Both the position numbers and the translations under genes were made by a program. The notes beneath the pieces are model-generated. The model had not been told where the DNA came from. It did no database searches and was given only the letters and a program-made list of their open reading frames with translations. From an uncultured Clostridia bacterium (GTDB lineage: Bacteria > Bacillota > Clostridia > UMGS1810): a stretch of 64,000 nucleotides of DNA. Below, in pieces: positions 39,681 through 48,417 of the stretch (position 1 is the stretch's first letter; each line of letters starts with the position of its first letter). The stretch covers positions 16,422 to 80,421 of the forward strand of contig CAKSTI010000014.1 of assembly GCA_934500705.1 (NCBI GenBank), read 5' to 3'.

Positions 39681-40847
39681 TTAATTCTTGATAACTCTTA
39701 CTTTGTGAACGCCGTCGAGCTTTGAGATAACTTCCTCGATATTTTCGGGAACGGAGTCAACGTCCACCATTGTGTAGGCGTTGTCTTTTTTGCTCTTGTT
39801 AATCATATTCACAATGTTGATATTCTCCGACGCAAACAGCGCAGAAATCGTTGAGAGCATACTCGGAATATTCTTGTGAGCTATCGTTACTCTGTACTTA
39901 CTCTCCATTATCATTTCGCAGTTGGGGTAGTTTACGGAGTTCTTTATATTACCGTACCTTATGAAGTTTGAAAGCTCCTTTGCCGCCATAACGGCACAGT
40001 TGTCCTCAGACTCCGGAGTTGATGCTCCAAGATGCGGAATATTAATAGTGTTTTTCATTTTAAGGGTTTTCTCGGACGGAAAATCCGTTACGTAGCAGGC
40101 AACTTTGCCGCTCTCGATAGCCTTTTCGAGTGCGCTGTCGTCCACAAGACCGCCTCTTGCAAAGTTTAAAAGGCGTGTGCCGTTTTCCATACAGTCGAAA
40201 ATTTCCTCATTCATCATACCCTTTGTGCTGTCGTTTAAGGGCAGGTGCATTGTGATATAGTCGCTTTTGCCGACGAGTATTTTAAGGTCGCCGCACTTTT
40301 TAACATCTCTGGAAAGTCCCCAGGCAGCGTCTATGGAAATATACGGGTCATAGCCGATGACTTTCATTCCCAGCGAGCTTGCAAGGTTTGCAACCAGCAC
40401 GCCGATTGCTCCGAGGCCTATTACGCCGAGGGTTTTGCCCTTTATCTCAGGGCCTACAAAGGCGCTTTTGCCTTTTTCTACGAGTTTGCCCACGTTATCG
40501 CCTTCGCCGATGAGTCCCTTTGCCCATTCTATACCGCCGACAACGTTTCTGGATGAGAGCAGAAGTCCCGCCAAAACAAGCTCCGCAACGGCATTGGCGT
40601 TAGCGCCCGGTGTATTGAACACTGCGATGCCGAGCTCACTGCACTTGTCTATCGGAATATTATTAACTCCGGCGCCGGCTCTTGCAACCGCCTTTAAGGA
40701 CTTGGGCAGCTCCATATCGTGCATTGAAAAACTTCTGAGTATTACAGCGTCGGGGTTATCCGAGCTGTCGGTAACGGTGAAAATGTCCTTGTCGAGCATA
40801 TCCAAACCGCATTTAGCTATTTTATTAAGTGTCAAAACCTCATACAT
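39681..40847 (-). CDS. serA: D-3-phosphoglycerate dehydrogenase
   Basis: The 388-residue protein has a catalytic domain with RAGAGVNNIP, an NAD-binding domain (GVIGLGAIGVLVANLA), the NFARGGLVDD Arg segment and GAST near the catalytic His (IPHLGASTPESE), and a C-terminal ACT domain (about residues 318-388), which in relatives gives serine feedback. It makes 3-phosphohydroxypyruvate in serine synthesis. The start at 40847 follows GGGAGG at 10 bases; an ATG overlapping the serC stop lies on that site. Confidence 0.95.
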   Translation of the reverse strand: MYEVLTLNKIAKCGLDMLDKDIFTVTDSSDNPDAVILRSFSMHDMELPKSLKAVARAGAGVNNIPIDKCSELGIAVFNTPGANANAVAELVLAGLLLSSRNVVGGIEWAKGLIGEGDNVGKLVEKGKSAFVGPEIKGKTLGVIGLGAIGVLVANLASSLGMKVIGYDPYISIDAAWGLSRDVKKCGDLKILVGKSDYITMHLPLNDSTKGMMNEEIFDCMENGTRLLNFARGGLVDDSALEKAIESGKVACYVTDFPSEKTLKMKNTINIPHLGASTPESEDNCAVMAAKELSNFIRYGNIKNSVNYPNCEMIMESKYRVTIAHKNIPSMLSTISALFASENINIVNMINKSKKDNAYTMVDVDSVPENIEEVISKLDGVHKVRVIKN

Positions 40848-40864
40848 AAGGTTGTTACCTCCCA

Positions 40865-41947
40865 TTAATTGTCAAGTTCAAACTTCTTCATAAAGTCAAC
40901 AAGCGCCGCCACGCCCTCTGTGGGCATTGCATTGTAGATGCTTGCTCTCATACCGCCGACTGTTCTGTGACCCTTTAAGTTGACAAAGCCCGATGCGGTT
41001 GCCTCTTTGATAAACTTAGCGTTAAGCTCATCGTTGCCCGTTACGAACGGAACGTTCATAAGCGAGCGGTCATCGGCGCTTTCGACAGTTGCCGAGAACA
41101 TCTTGGAATTGTCGAGGTAATCGTAGAGCATTGCCGCCTTTTTAACGTTAATCTCCTTCATAGCGTCAAGACCGCCGAGGTCTTTGAGCCAGTCGCACAC
41201 CAGTTTGCAGATATAGATTGCAAATGTGGGGGGAGTGTTAAACATAGAACCGTTTGATGCGTGTGTTTCGTAGTTAAACATTGTGGGGGTGATGTCCATT
41301 GCATTGCCGATGAGGTCCTCTCTGACAATGGCAACGGTAAGTCCTGCCGGCGCCATATTCTTTTGCGCACCTGCGTAAATAATGCCGAATTTGCTTACAT
41401 CTACCGGCTCGCTGAGAATTGACGATGACATATCGGCAACAAGCGGAACGTCGCCCGTTTCGGGCAGGGTGCTGTACTTTGTGCCGTAGATTGTGTTATT
41501 GTATGTAATGTGGAAATAATCCGCATCTTTTGTAAATGTGTTTTTGTCAAGCTTGGGGATATATGTAAAAGTCTTATCCTCAGACGATGCGACAACGTTT
41601 GTTTCGCCGTATCTTGACGCCTCTTTGTATGCCTTTTTTGCCCAAAGACCTGTAAGAACGTAATCCGCCTTCTTGGACTTGGTAAAGAGGTTGAGCGGAA
41701 CCATTGCAAACTGGCTGGACGCTCCGCCCTGCAAAAAGAGCACCTTGTAATTATCCGGAATTGAGAGCAGAGAGCGCAGGGACGCCTCACATTCGTCAAT
41801 TATGCTCTGAAAAGCTGATGACCTGTGACTCATCTCCATAACCGACATACCGGCATCTCCGCAGCACACAAGGTCTTTTTGTGCCTTTTCGAGAACAGGT
41901 AAGGGTAAAGCCGAAGGGCCTGCTGAAAAATTATAAACTCTGTTCAT
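40865..41947 (-). CDS. serC: Phosphoserine aminotransferase
   Basis: The 360-residue protein begins MNRVYNFSAGPSALPLPVL and has the GGAS segment and the PLP lysine in YAGAQKNMAPAG. It converts 3-phosphohydroxypyruvate to phosphoserine, the step after SerA, which is encoded directly downstream. The start at 41947 follows GGAGG at 8 bases. Confidence 0.96.
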   Translation of the reverse strand: MNRVYNFSAGPSALPLPVLEKAQKDLVCCGDAGMSVMEMSHRSSAFQSIIDECEASLRSLLSIPDNYKVLFLQGGASSQFAMVPLNLFTKSKKADYVLTGLWAKKAYKEASRYGETNVVASSEDKTFTYIPKLDKNTFTKDADYFHITYNNTIYGTKYSTLPETGDVPLVADMSSSILSEPVDVSKFGIIYAGAQKNMAPAGLTVAIVREDLIGNAMDITPTMFNYETHASNGSMFNTPPTFAIYICKLVCDWLKDLGGLDAMKEINVKKAAMLYDYLDNSKMFSATVESADDRSLMNVPFVTGNDELNAKFIKEATASGFVNLKGHRTVGGMRASIYNAMPTEGVAALVDFMKKFELDN

Positions 41948-41979
41948 TACTTCTTCCTCCAATTACATATAGTATACTT

Positions 41980-42008
41980 ATTATATACCAAAATTCACCG
42001 TTAGTCAA
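41980..42008 (-). promoter_or_regulatory. Sigma-A promoter of serC-serA
   Basis: Minus strand TTGACT (42003-42008), 17-base spacer, TATAAT (41980-41985), about 30 bases before serC. Confidence 0.8.
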
Positions 42009-42050
42009 CAAGCAAATTACAATTTATATTATATATATGAAATAATTTTT

Positions 42051-43481
42051 TTATCTTGCGTACATAGCGTTGAATTTTTTAAACTTTTCACGGTCAATTC
42101 CCATAAGCTGGTCACGGGTAATGCGGAACTGCCAGTTGCCGTCCGCCTTTCCGGGGATATTGAGTCTGGTGTCGGAGCCGTAGCCGAGAATATCCTGAAT
42201 GGGAAATACGGCAAGGGCGGCGTTGCTTACATAAATCGAGCGCAAAATACTGTCGTACCCTCTGTTCCAGTCGGGGTCGGTGTAACCGCAGTATTCAAGC
42301 ATTTTGCGGCGGCGGTCGTCGTCTAACTCCCACACGTAACCCAGGAGGGTGTTGTTGTCGTGAGTGCCGGTGTAGGCAACGGTGTTTTCGTTGTAATTGT
42401 GGGGCATATGGGGATTGTCGCCGTCGGAGAGAAAGCCGAACTGGAAAACCCTCATTCCCGGAAAACCGCTGTACCTGACAAGCTCTGTCACGTCCTCGGT
42501 AATCTCGCCCAAATCCTCGGCAATGATTAACTTGTCGCCTTTTATGGCATTTACTGCGTCAACAAAGCTCTTGCCGGGGCCTTTTACCCACTTGCCCTCA
42601 CGGGCAGTCGCTGCATCGCCCGGAATGCTCCAATACGACTCTATGCCACGGAAGTGGTCTATGCGCACGCCGTCGAACATAGAGAACATATGGCGCAGTC
42701 TGTCAAGCCACCACTTGTAGCCGTCTTTTGCCATCAAGTCCCAGTTGTAGAGCGGATTTCCCCAAAGCTGACCGTCTTTTGAAAAATAGTCCGGGGGAAC
42801 GCCGGCAACGCAATTTGGCCTGCCGTTTCCGTCAAGGTCGAAAAGCTCCTTGTTTGCCCAAACGTCTGCGCTGTCGTAGGAAACGTAGATGGGAATATCC
42901 CCTATTATCTTGACTCCTTTGGAATTTGCATATATTTTAATCTGCGCCCATTGCATAAAAAATTCGTACTGGATAAACTTCCACATAAAGAGCACGTCGG
43001 GGTCGGTTTCAAACGTATCCCAGTCGCACCACGCCTTTTCGCCGTTTGCCTTTTTGAGCGCCATAAACTCGCAGAACTGCTTTAAGTAAACGTGATTTTC
43101 TATAAAGTCCTCTATCTCGGTGCGGTTTTTGACCCTCTTTGACGCGAGCATAAGAACATCGCACCTGGTGTGATACAGGCGCACGTACTCTGCGCTGTAA
43201 GGCTGGCTCTGGCGGTATGCGTTTATCTCGTCCTCTGTGAGAAGCCCCTCTCCCACAAGAGTTTTAAGGTCTACAAAGTACGGATTTCCGCCGAATGCGC
43301 TGTACGATTTATACGGCGAGTTGCACTCGTCAACCATACAAAACGGCAGAACCTGCCACCATTTAAAGCCCATATCGCTTATAAAGTCGATAAACTCCCT
43401 TGCCTCATCTCCGAAGCTGCCTATTGAAAAGTCGCCGTGAAGTGATGAAATGTGCATAAGCACACCGCTTGCCCTTTTCAT
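42051..43481 (-). CDS. malQ: 4-alpha-glucanotransferase (GH77, amylomaltase)
   Basis: The 476-residue protein begins RASGVLMHISSLHGDFSIG and has VRIDHFRGIESYW with the nucleophile Asp, IAEDLG with the acid/base Glu, and GTHDNNT. It moves glucan chains between maltodextrins in the cytoplasm. GGAGG stands before the start. It overlaps the preceding hydroxyacid dehydrogenase stop by one base (TAATG), although the two activities have no obvious link. Confidence 0.95.
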   Translation of the reverse strand: MKRASGVLMHISSLHGDFSIGSFGDEAREFIDFISDMGFKWWQVLPFCMVDECNSPYKSYSAFGGNPYFVDLKTLVGEGLLTEDEINAYRQSQPYSAEYVRLYHTRCDVLMLASKRVKNRTEIEDFIENHVYLKQFCEFMALKKANGEKAWCDWDTFETDPDVLFMWKFIQYEFFMQWAQIKIYANSKGVKIIGDIPIYVSYDSADVWANKELFDLDGNGRPNCVAGVPPDYFSKDGQLWGNPLYNWDLMAKDGYKWWLDRLRHMFSMFDGVRIDHFRGIESYWSIPGDAATAREGKWVKGPGKSFVDAVNAIKGDKLIIAEDLGEITEDVTELVRYSGFPGMRVFQFGFLSDGDNPHMPHNYNENTVAYTGTHDNNTLLGYVWELDDDRRRKMLEYCGYTDPDWNRGYDSILRSIYVSNAALAVFPIQDILGYGSDTRLNIPGKADGNWQFRITRDQLMGIDREKFKKFNAMYAR

Positions 43482-44434
43482 TACAATACCTCCACTCTGT
43501 TTCTTATCTCTCCGGCAAAGTACGCCTTCATATTTTTAACCATCTCGTCAAAGCACCTCCGCCGTGCCTCTGCCGCTCCCCACGCCATATGCGGAGTAAG
43601 GCACACGTTGGGGTGATTTTTTATCTCATAGTACGGGCTGTCTTTTAAGAACGGCTCCGATGAGTAAACGTCCGCCGCAAGACCGCCTATTCTGCCCTCT
43701 TTTAGCGCACGGCACAGCGCCGCCTCGTCCGCAACCGCACCACGGGCGGTATTTGCAAAGATTACGTCCTTTTTCATCTTGGCAATGCGCTCTGCGTTTA
43801 TGATGCCCCGTGTTTCGTCGCAAAGGGGAAGATGCACGGATATAATGTCCGACTTTTCGACCAAAGTGTCGATGTCCACGCAGTCGAATTTATCGGACGG
43901 GGTGCGCTTAAAGGCGATTACCTTACATCCGAGAGCCTCCGCCGCCTTTGCCACTTCGCTCCCTATGCCGCCAACGCCCGCTATGCCCCAGGTTTTGCCG
44001 TAAAGTTCGTGGAAAACGGGCGTAAGGCAATTTGCCGTACCGCTCTTACTGTACTCGCCCGATGCGGTAAAGTCCGTGTACTGTTTAAGGCGGTTTGCAA
44101 GGTACAATACCGCCCCCACAGTAACCTGCGACACGCTGTGCGACGAGTACCCCGGCACATTGCACACGGCAATGCCGGCTTTGCGGCAGTAGTCGGTGTC
44201 GATGTTATCGTAGCCTGTTGCCGCCTCGCATATCAGCTTTAAATTCCTGGCATTTTTCAAATTTTCCTCATCAAGGCGAACCTTGTTTACAAAAACGACG
44301 TCCGCATCTGCAATCCTCTGCGCCGCCTCGTGCGGCTGTGTCACGGGATATGCGGTAACGGAAGTGTCAAAATCTATTGTAACGTCCAAATCCTCGCCGA
44401 GTGTGCGGCGGTCTAAAATAACGGTTTTCAACAT
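43481..44434 (-). CDS. D-isomer-specific 2-hydroxyacid dehydrogenase
   Basis: The 317-residue protein has the NAD-binding GIAGVGGIGSEVAKAA, ISVHLPLCDETRGII, NTARGAVADE with the Arg, and LTPHMAWG with the catalytic His. It resembles glycerate dehydrogenase/hydroxypyruvate reductase, but the substrate is not decided by these motifs. AAGGAGG stands 5 bases before its start. Confidence 0.88.
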   Translation of the reverse strand: MLKTVILDRRTLGEDLDVTIDFDTSVTAYPVTQPHEAAQRIADADVVFVNKVRLDEENLKNARNLKLICEAATGYDNIDTDYCRKAGIAVCNVPGYSSHSVSQVTVGAVLYLANRLKQYTDFTASGEYSKSGTANCLTPVFHELYGKTWGIAGVGGIGSEVAKAAEALGCKVIAFKRTPSDKFDCVDIDTLVEKSDIISVHLPLCDETRGIINAERIAKMKKDVIFANTARGAVADEAALCRALKEGRIGGLAADVYSSEPFLKDSPYYEIKNHPNVCLTPHMAWGAAEARRRCFDEMVKNMKAYFAGEIRNRVEVL

Positions 44435-44462
44435 TATTCCTCCTTTGGTGCCGGACTATGGA

Positions 44463-44497
44463 TAAAATCGACAGGCGCTGACAGCGCCTGTCGATTA
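44463..44497 (-). terminator. Intrinsic terminator of tRNA-Gly
   Basis: A nearly perfect long stem ATCGACAGGCGCTG / CAGCGCCTGTCGAT followed on the minus strand by TTTATCC. Confidence 0.9.
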
Positions 44498-44571
44498 TGG
44501 AGCAGGCAACGGGAGTCGAACCCGCAACCACGGCTTGGGAAGCCGTTATTTTACCGCTGAACTATGCCTGC
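44498..44571 (-). tRNA. tRNA-Gly (anticodon CCC), CCA encoded
   Basis: The 74-base cloverleaf has acceptor GCAGGCA / TGCCTGC, D-arm TTCAGCGGTAAAA, anticodon stem CGGCT / AGCCG with loop TTCCCAA (anticodon CCC), T-arm GCGGGTTCGACTCCCGT, discriminator T and encoded CCA. It reads the GGG codon. Confidence 0.95.
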
Positions 44572-44588
44572 AAACTTGATTTAACACT

Positions 44589-44617
44589 ATTGTACCACCA
44601 AATGATGAAAAATGCAA
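44589..44617 (-). promoter_or_regulatory. Promoter of tRNA-Gly
   Basis: Minus strand TTGCAT (44612-44617), 17-base spacer, TACAAT (44589-44594). Confidence 0.7.
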
Positions 44618-44634
44618 CGGTTTTTTTGTAACTA

Positions 44635-44663
44635 TTGATTTTTCGCAAAAATTGCGTTACAAT
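44635..44663 (+). promoter_or_regulatory. Promoter of the first two-component operon
   Basis: TTGATT (44635-44640), 17-base spacer, TACAAT (44658-44663). The leader contains the short hairpins CACC-TGC-GGTG and CTCCCTT / AAGGGAG. Confidence 0.6.
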
Positions 44664-44742
44664 AGACTCATACAGTCACCTGCGGTGACAGCTCCCTTTA
44701 AGGCAAGGGAGCCTGATATGAAGAAAACGGGGGGCGGTTATC

Positions 44743-45414
44743 CTGAGCACGATTTTCACGGTTGAGGACGATGCGAGCATAAGAGAGCTTATAGAATACA
44801 CGCTTATGTCAACGGGGTTTGACGTGAGGGCGTTTGAAAACGGAACGGATTTTTTTGCGGCAGTCGGCGAAACTCTCCCCGACCTGGTGCTTTTGGACAT
44901 TATGCTGCCGGATATGGACGGGGTGCAGATTTTAAAAAAACTGCGCACAGACAGCAAAACCGCCGGGGTCTGCGTGATTATGCTCACGGCAAAGTCGGAG
45001 AGAATGGACAAAATACGTGGACTTGACCTGGGGGCGGACGACTACATTACAAAGCCGTTTGACGTTTTGGAGCTTATCTCCAGAATAAAGGCGGTTCTGC
45101 GCAGAAAGCCCAAGGAGGAAGATGCACAAAAGTACGAATACGGCGGAATTTGCCTGGACAACAAGAGCCGCAGTGTGGTATCGGACGGGCGTGAGGTTCA
45201 GCTGACGTACAAGGAATACGAACTTTTAAGACTGCTGTTGATGTCTAAGGGTTCGGTTGTGACAAGGGAGAAAATCATCTCCGAAATCTGGGGCGCAGAC
45301 TTTGAGGGCGAGTCACGCACGCTCGACGTGCACATAAGGACTCTGCGCCAAAAGCTCGGCGGCGACGGACGTCTTATAGACACGGTGAGAAACGTCGGCT
45401 ACAAGGTGGGATAA
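44743..45414 (+). CDS. OmpR/PhoB-family response regulator with non-ATG start
   Basis: The 223-residue protein has a receiver domain with the acidic pair VEDD, phospho-acceptor VLLDIMLPD, and K in YITKPFD, followed by a winged-helix DNA-binding domain (EVQLTYKEYELLRLLL, ESRTLDVHIRTLRQKL). The first in-frame ATG (44806) lies after the VEDD motif and would destroy the receiver. The frame is closed by TGA at 44719-44721, so initiation should be at the CTG at 44743, 8 bases after a G-rich site. It is followed by its histidine kinase. Confidence 0.85.
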   Translation: MSTIFTVEDDASIRELIEYTLMSTGFDVRAFENGTDFFAAVGETLPDLVLLDIMLPDMDGVQILKKLRTDSKTAGVCVIMLTAKSERMDKIRGLDLGADDYITKPFDVLELISRIKAVLRRKPKEEDAQKYEYGGICLDNKSRSVVSDGREVQLTYKEYELLRLLLMSKGSVVTREKIISEIWGADFEGESRTLDVHIRTLRQKLGGDGRLIDTVRNVGYKVG

Positions 45415-45416
45415 TA

Positions 45417-47066
45417 ATGTATAAAAAAATTTACCGCAGTATGTGCGCAATGGCGGTCACAACGCTGCTTCTGTCGGCGCTAATCATACTTTGCGTGTGC
45501 TACACGTCGTTTTGCGCAAGGTTTACCGAACAGGTCAAAAACGAGTGCCTGTTTGCGTCATCGCTGCTGAACGCCGGCAAATTCACGGGGGACGCATTGG
45601 AGAGCGCAGTTGAGCGCTCGGCGTCCAAGAGAATTTCCATAATATCAAAAGACGGCTCGGTTTTGTACGACAACAACGCCGACGCATCGGACACGGCTTC
45701 GTCGCCGGAAACAAAGGACGCCTTCAAAAAAGGCTTTGGTGAGGCGCAAAGGCGTTCAAAGGCTGACGGAAAGCGCTATTACTACTGCGCCGTAAAACTC
45801 AATGACGGCTCGGTGCTCAAAATCGGCGCACCGCTGAGCACTGCGTCATCTATGCTGGCAACGGCGTCGATGGCGGTGTTTTTTGTTGCGTTTTTGGTCT
45901 TTCTCACCTTGGTTGTGATAGCAAAGAGGCTGACGGAGAACATTCTGCTCCCGTTTGAAAATATCTATTCCTTTGACAACACCGGAATAGACAGCGCATA
46001 CGAGGAAATCCGCCCGTTTTTAAAGCGGATAGAGAGGCAGAACAACGAAATTCAGCGCCAGATGGAAAAGGTGGATTTTCAAAGGGCAAGACTGCGTGCC
46101 ATTATGGATAACATAAACGAGGGAATTGTAATCGTCGCAAACAGCGGCGAGGTGCTGTCGGTAAACCGTGACGCACTCGACATTTTCGGGGGCGAAAAGC
46201 ACTCGGTAAAGCACCGTGCGTTTTCTGAGCTTACGGACAGAGAGGACATAACTCAGCTTTTAAAAAGCGCAATGAACGGCAAAAAGGACACTCTCACCCT
46301 TGACGCAAACGGCAAGACGTACAGCGTGTTTGCAAGCCCTATGACGGAGAAAAACAAAATCATAGGCGCAGTTCTTTTGCTCATCGACGTGAGCGAAAAG
46401 AGCCGTCCGGAAAAGCTGAGAAGGGAGTTTACGGCAAATGTTTCCCACGAGTTAAAGACTCCCCTTACCGCAATTCACGGCTACGCACAGCTCATATGCA
46501 GCGGCATTGCAAAAGATGACGACATACCCGGCTTTGTGAGCAAGATAGAAAAGGAAAGCTCACGCCTTATAACCCTTGTTGACGACATAATAGAGCTCTC
46601 CCACTTAGACGAGGGCACAGGCGGAGGAGAAAAGGAAAGCGTGGATCTGCTCTCCGTGGCAAAAGAAGTTGCCGAGAGTTTGCAGCCGCAGGCTAAAAAG
46701 CGCAGTGTGAGCATAAACGTCACGGGCACGGAGAGCACCGTCACGGCGAACCTCTCGCAGATTACCGAGATGCTGTATAACCTCACCGACAACGCCATAA
46801 AGTACAACAAACCCGGCGGAAGCGTGACGGTAAAAGTGCTTAAAGACGGCGTAAGCGTGGCGGACACGGGCATAGGAATACCCGAAAAGTACCACGAGCG
46901 CATATTTGAGCGGTTTTTCCGTGTGGACAAGAGCCATTCAAAGATGGTCAACGGCACGGGACTGGGACTTTCCATAGTAAAGCACCTTGCCATAATAAAC
47001 AACGCCGACATAAGCGTAAAGAGCACCCTCGGCGAGGGCACGGAATTTACGGTGATGTTCGGTTGA
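45417..47066 (+). CDS. Sensor histidine kinase (PhoR-like)
   Basis: The 549-residue protein has two membrane helices (about residues 11-28 and 148-168) around an extracytoplasmic sensor, a PAS domain (RAIMDNINEGIVIVANSGEVL), HisKA with the phospho-His in TANVSHELKTPLTAIHGY, and HATPase motifs NLTDNAIKYN (N box), VADTGIGIP (G1) and GTGLGLSIVKH (G2). It forms a PhoR/PhoB-like pair with the regulator encoded two bases upstream. The signal is unknown; phosphate is only suggested by architecture. Confidence 0.92.
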   Translation: MYKKIYRSMCAMAVTTLLLSALIILCVCYTSFCARFTEQVKNECLFASSLLNAGKFTGDALESAVERSASKRISIISKDGSVLYDNNADASDTASSPETKDAFKKGFGEAQRRSKADGKRYYYCAVKLNDGSVLKIGAPLSTASSMLATASMAVFFVAFLVFLTLVVIAKRLTENILLPFENIYSFDNTGIDSAYEEIRPFLKRIERQNNEIQRQMEKVDFQRARLRAIMDNINEGIVIVANSGEVLSVNRDALDIFGGEKHSVKHRAFSELTDREDITQLLKSAMNGKKDTLTLDANGKTYSVFASPMTEKNKIIGAVLLLIDVSEKSRPEKLRREFTANVSHELKTPLTAIHGYAQLICSGIAKDDDIPGFVSKIEKESSRLITLVDDIIELSHLDEGTGGGEKESVDLLSVAKEVAESLQPQAKKRSVSINVTGTESTVTANLSQITEMLYNLTDNAIKYNKPGGSVTVKVLKDGVSVADTGIGIPEKYHERIFERFFRVDKSHSKMVNGTGLGLSIVKHLAIINNADISVKSTLGEGTEFTVMFG

Positions 47067-47091
47067 CATTTTGAATAAAAAGGTGTATAAT
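47063..47091 (+). promoter_or_regulatory. Perfect consensus promoter of nadK-argR-recN
   Basis: TTGACA (47063-47068), 17-base spacer, TATAAT (47086-47091). The -35 box overlaps the stop codon of the kinase gene. Confidence 0.85.
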
Positions 47092-47119
47092 GTGCATAAA
47101 TATACATTTGGGGTGGAGT

Positions 47120-47944
47120 ATGAAAACAATAACGGTTGTTACAAACCCTCTTAAAGACGAAAACTTTATATACACAAACCGCATCAGAGCGGCTCTTTGC
47201 GGCAGGTGCAATGCAAAGTTCGTCACCACATCGGACGACATTGCCGCATCGCTTGCAGGCTCGGACGCCGCAGTGGTATTGGGCGGCGACGGCACAATGC
47301 TTGCGTGCGCACAGTACGCATCAAGGCTCGGTGTGCCGATTTTGGGCATAAACCTGGGCACGCTCGGCTTTCTTGCCGAGGCGGAAACGGGCGAGATTGA
47401 GTCGGCGGCGGAAAAACTGCTGTCCGGTGAATACGGCGTGGAGGAGCTTTTTATGCTGGACGCCGCAATCGAGCGTGACGGGCGCACGGTTGCCGATGTG
47501 ACTGCGCTCAACGACATTGTGGTGTCACGCTCGTCGTACCGCAGGATTATATCGGTAGACATTTTTGTTGACGGCAGTTTTGCCGGGCACTACGACGGCG
47601 ACGGGCTGATTGTTGCCACGCCCACGGGCAGTACGGGGTACAATTTGAGCGCAGGCGGCCCTATTGCTGACAGGAGTTTGTTTGTGAGCATTATAACGCC
47701 GATTTGCCCCCATTCGAGCTTTTCCACACCGCTTGTTGTGCCGGGGACAAAGACTGTCAAGATACTTTTAAAAGACAAATTCTCCCTGTGTTCAATGCTC
47801 ACGACCGACGGTCAGAGCGGAGTGGACTTGGAGGCTGACGACATTATAACCATAAAGGCGAGCGAATACAAAACAGGACTTATAAAGGTGGAGAACACCG
47901 ACTTTTACACCCGTTTGTGCAAAAAACATCTTCTCGGAAAGTGA
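47120..47944 (+). CDS. nadK: NAD kinase
   Basis: The 274-residue protein has VVLGGDGTMLACAQYA, NLGTLGFLAEAE, NDIVVSR and PTGSTGYNLSAGGP, the full set of NAD kinase motifs. It phosphorylates NAD to NADP. The start at 47120 has GGGGTGGAG upstream. The nadK-argR-recN order is a known Firmicutes arrangement. Confidence 0.96.
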   Translation: MKTITVVTNPLKDENFIYTNRIRAALCGRCNAKFVTTSDDIAASLAGSDAAVVLGGDGTMLACAQYASRLGVPILGINLGTLGFLAEAETGEIESAAEKLLSGEYGVEELFMLDAAIERDGRTVADVTALNDIVVSRSSYRRIISVDIFVDGSFAGHYDGDGLIVATPTGSTGYNLSAGGPIADRSLFVSIITPICPHSSFSTPLVVPGTKTVKILLKDKFSLCSMLTTDGQSGVDLEADDIITIKASEYKTGLIKVENTDFYTRLCKKHLLGK

Positions 47945-47953
47945 GTGAAATAA

Positions 47954-48406
47954 ATGACGAAAGCGGAAAGACAGCAAAAAATCATAGAGCTTATCACAAC
48001 CCGTACGGTATCCACCCAGACGGAGCTTACCGATTTGCTCATAGCCGCCGGGTGCGACGTTACCCAGGCAACAACATCAAGGGATTTGCAGGAGCTGAGG
48101 GTCAACAAAATTCTCCTCGGCGACGGCACGTACAAATACACCGTGTCCCGTGAGGGCGAGAGCGACATCAGCGGAAAACTGCGCAAGGTCTTTGGCGAGT
48201 GCCTGATAAACATAGACTACGCCGGCAACATCGTTGTGCTCAAAACCATAACAGGTGCGGCGCAGGCGGCGGCGTTTGCGTTGGAGTCCGTGGTGAGCGA
48301 CGAGATTGTGGGAACCATTGCCGGGGACGACACGATTATGGTTGTTGTCCGCACGGAAAAGATTGCAAAACAGCTTTCCATTAAACTTAAAAAATACATT
48401 CAGTAG
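47954..48406 (+). CDS. argR: Arginine repressor ArgR
   Basis: The 150-residue protein has an N-terminal winged helix (QKIIELITTRTVSTQTELTDLL, QATTSRDLQELRVNKI) and a C-terminal oligomerisation domain with GTIAGDDTIMVV that binds arginine. It starts 10 bases after nadK and precedes recN by 12 bases. Confidence 0.95.
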   Translation: MTKAERQQKIIELITTRTVSTQTELTDLLIAAGCDVTQATTSRDLQELRVNKILLGDGTYKYTVSREGESDISGKLRKVFGECLINIDYAGNIVVLKTITGAAQAAAFALESVVSDEIVGTIAGDDTIMVVVRTEKIAKQLSIKLKKYIQ

Positions 48407-48417
48407 AGGTGCTTTAA

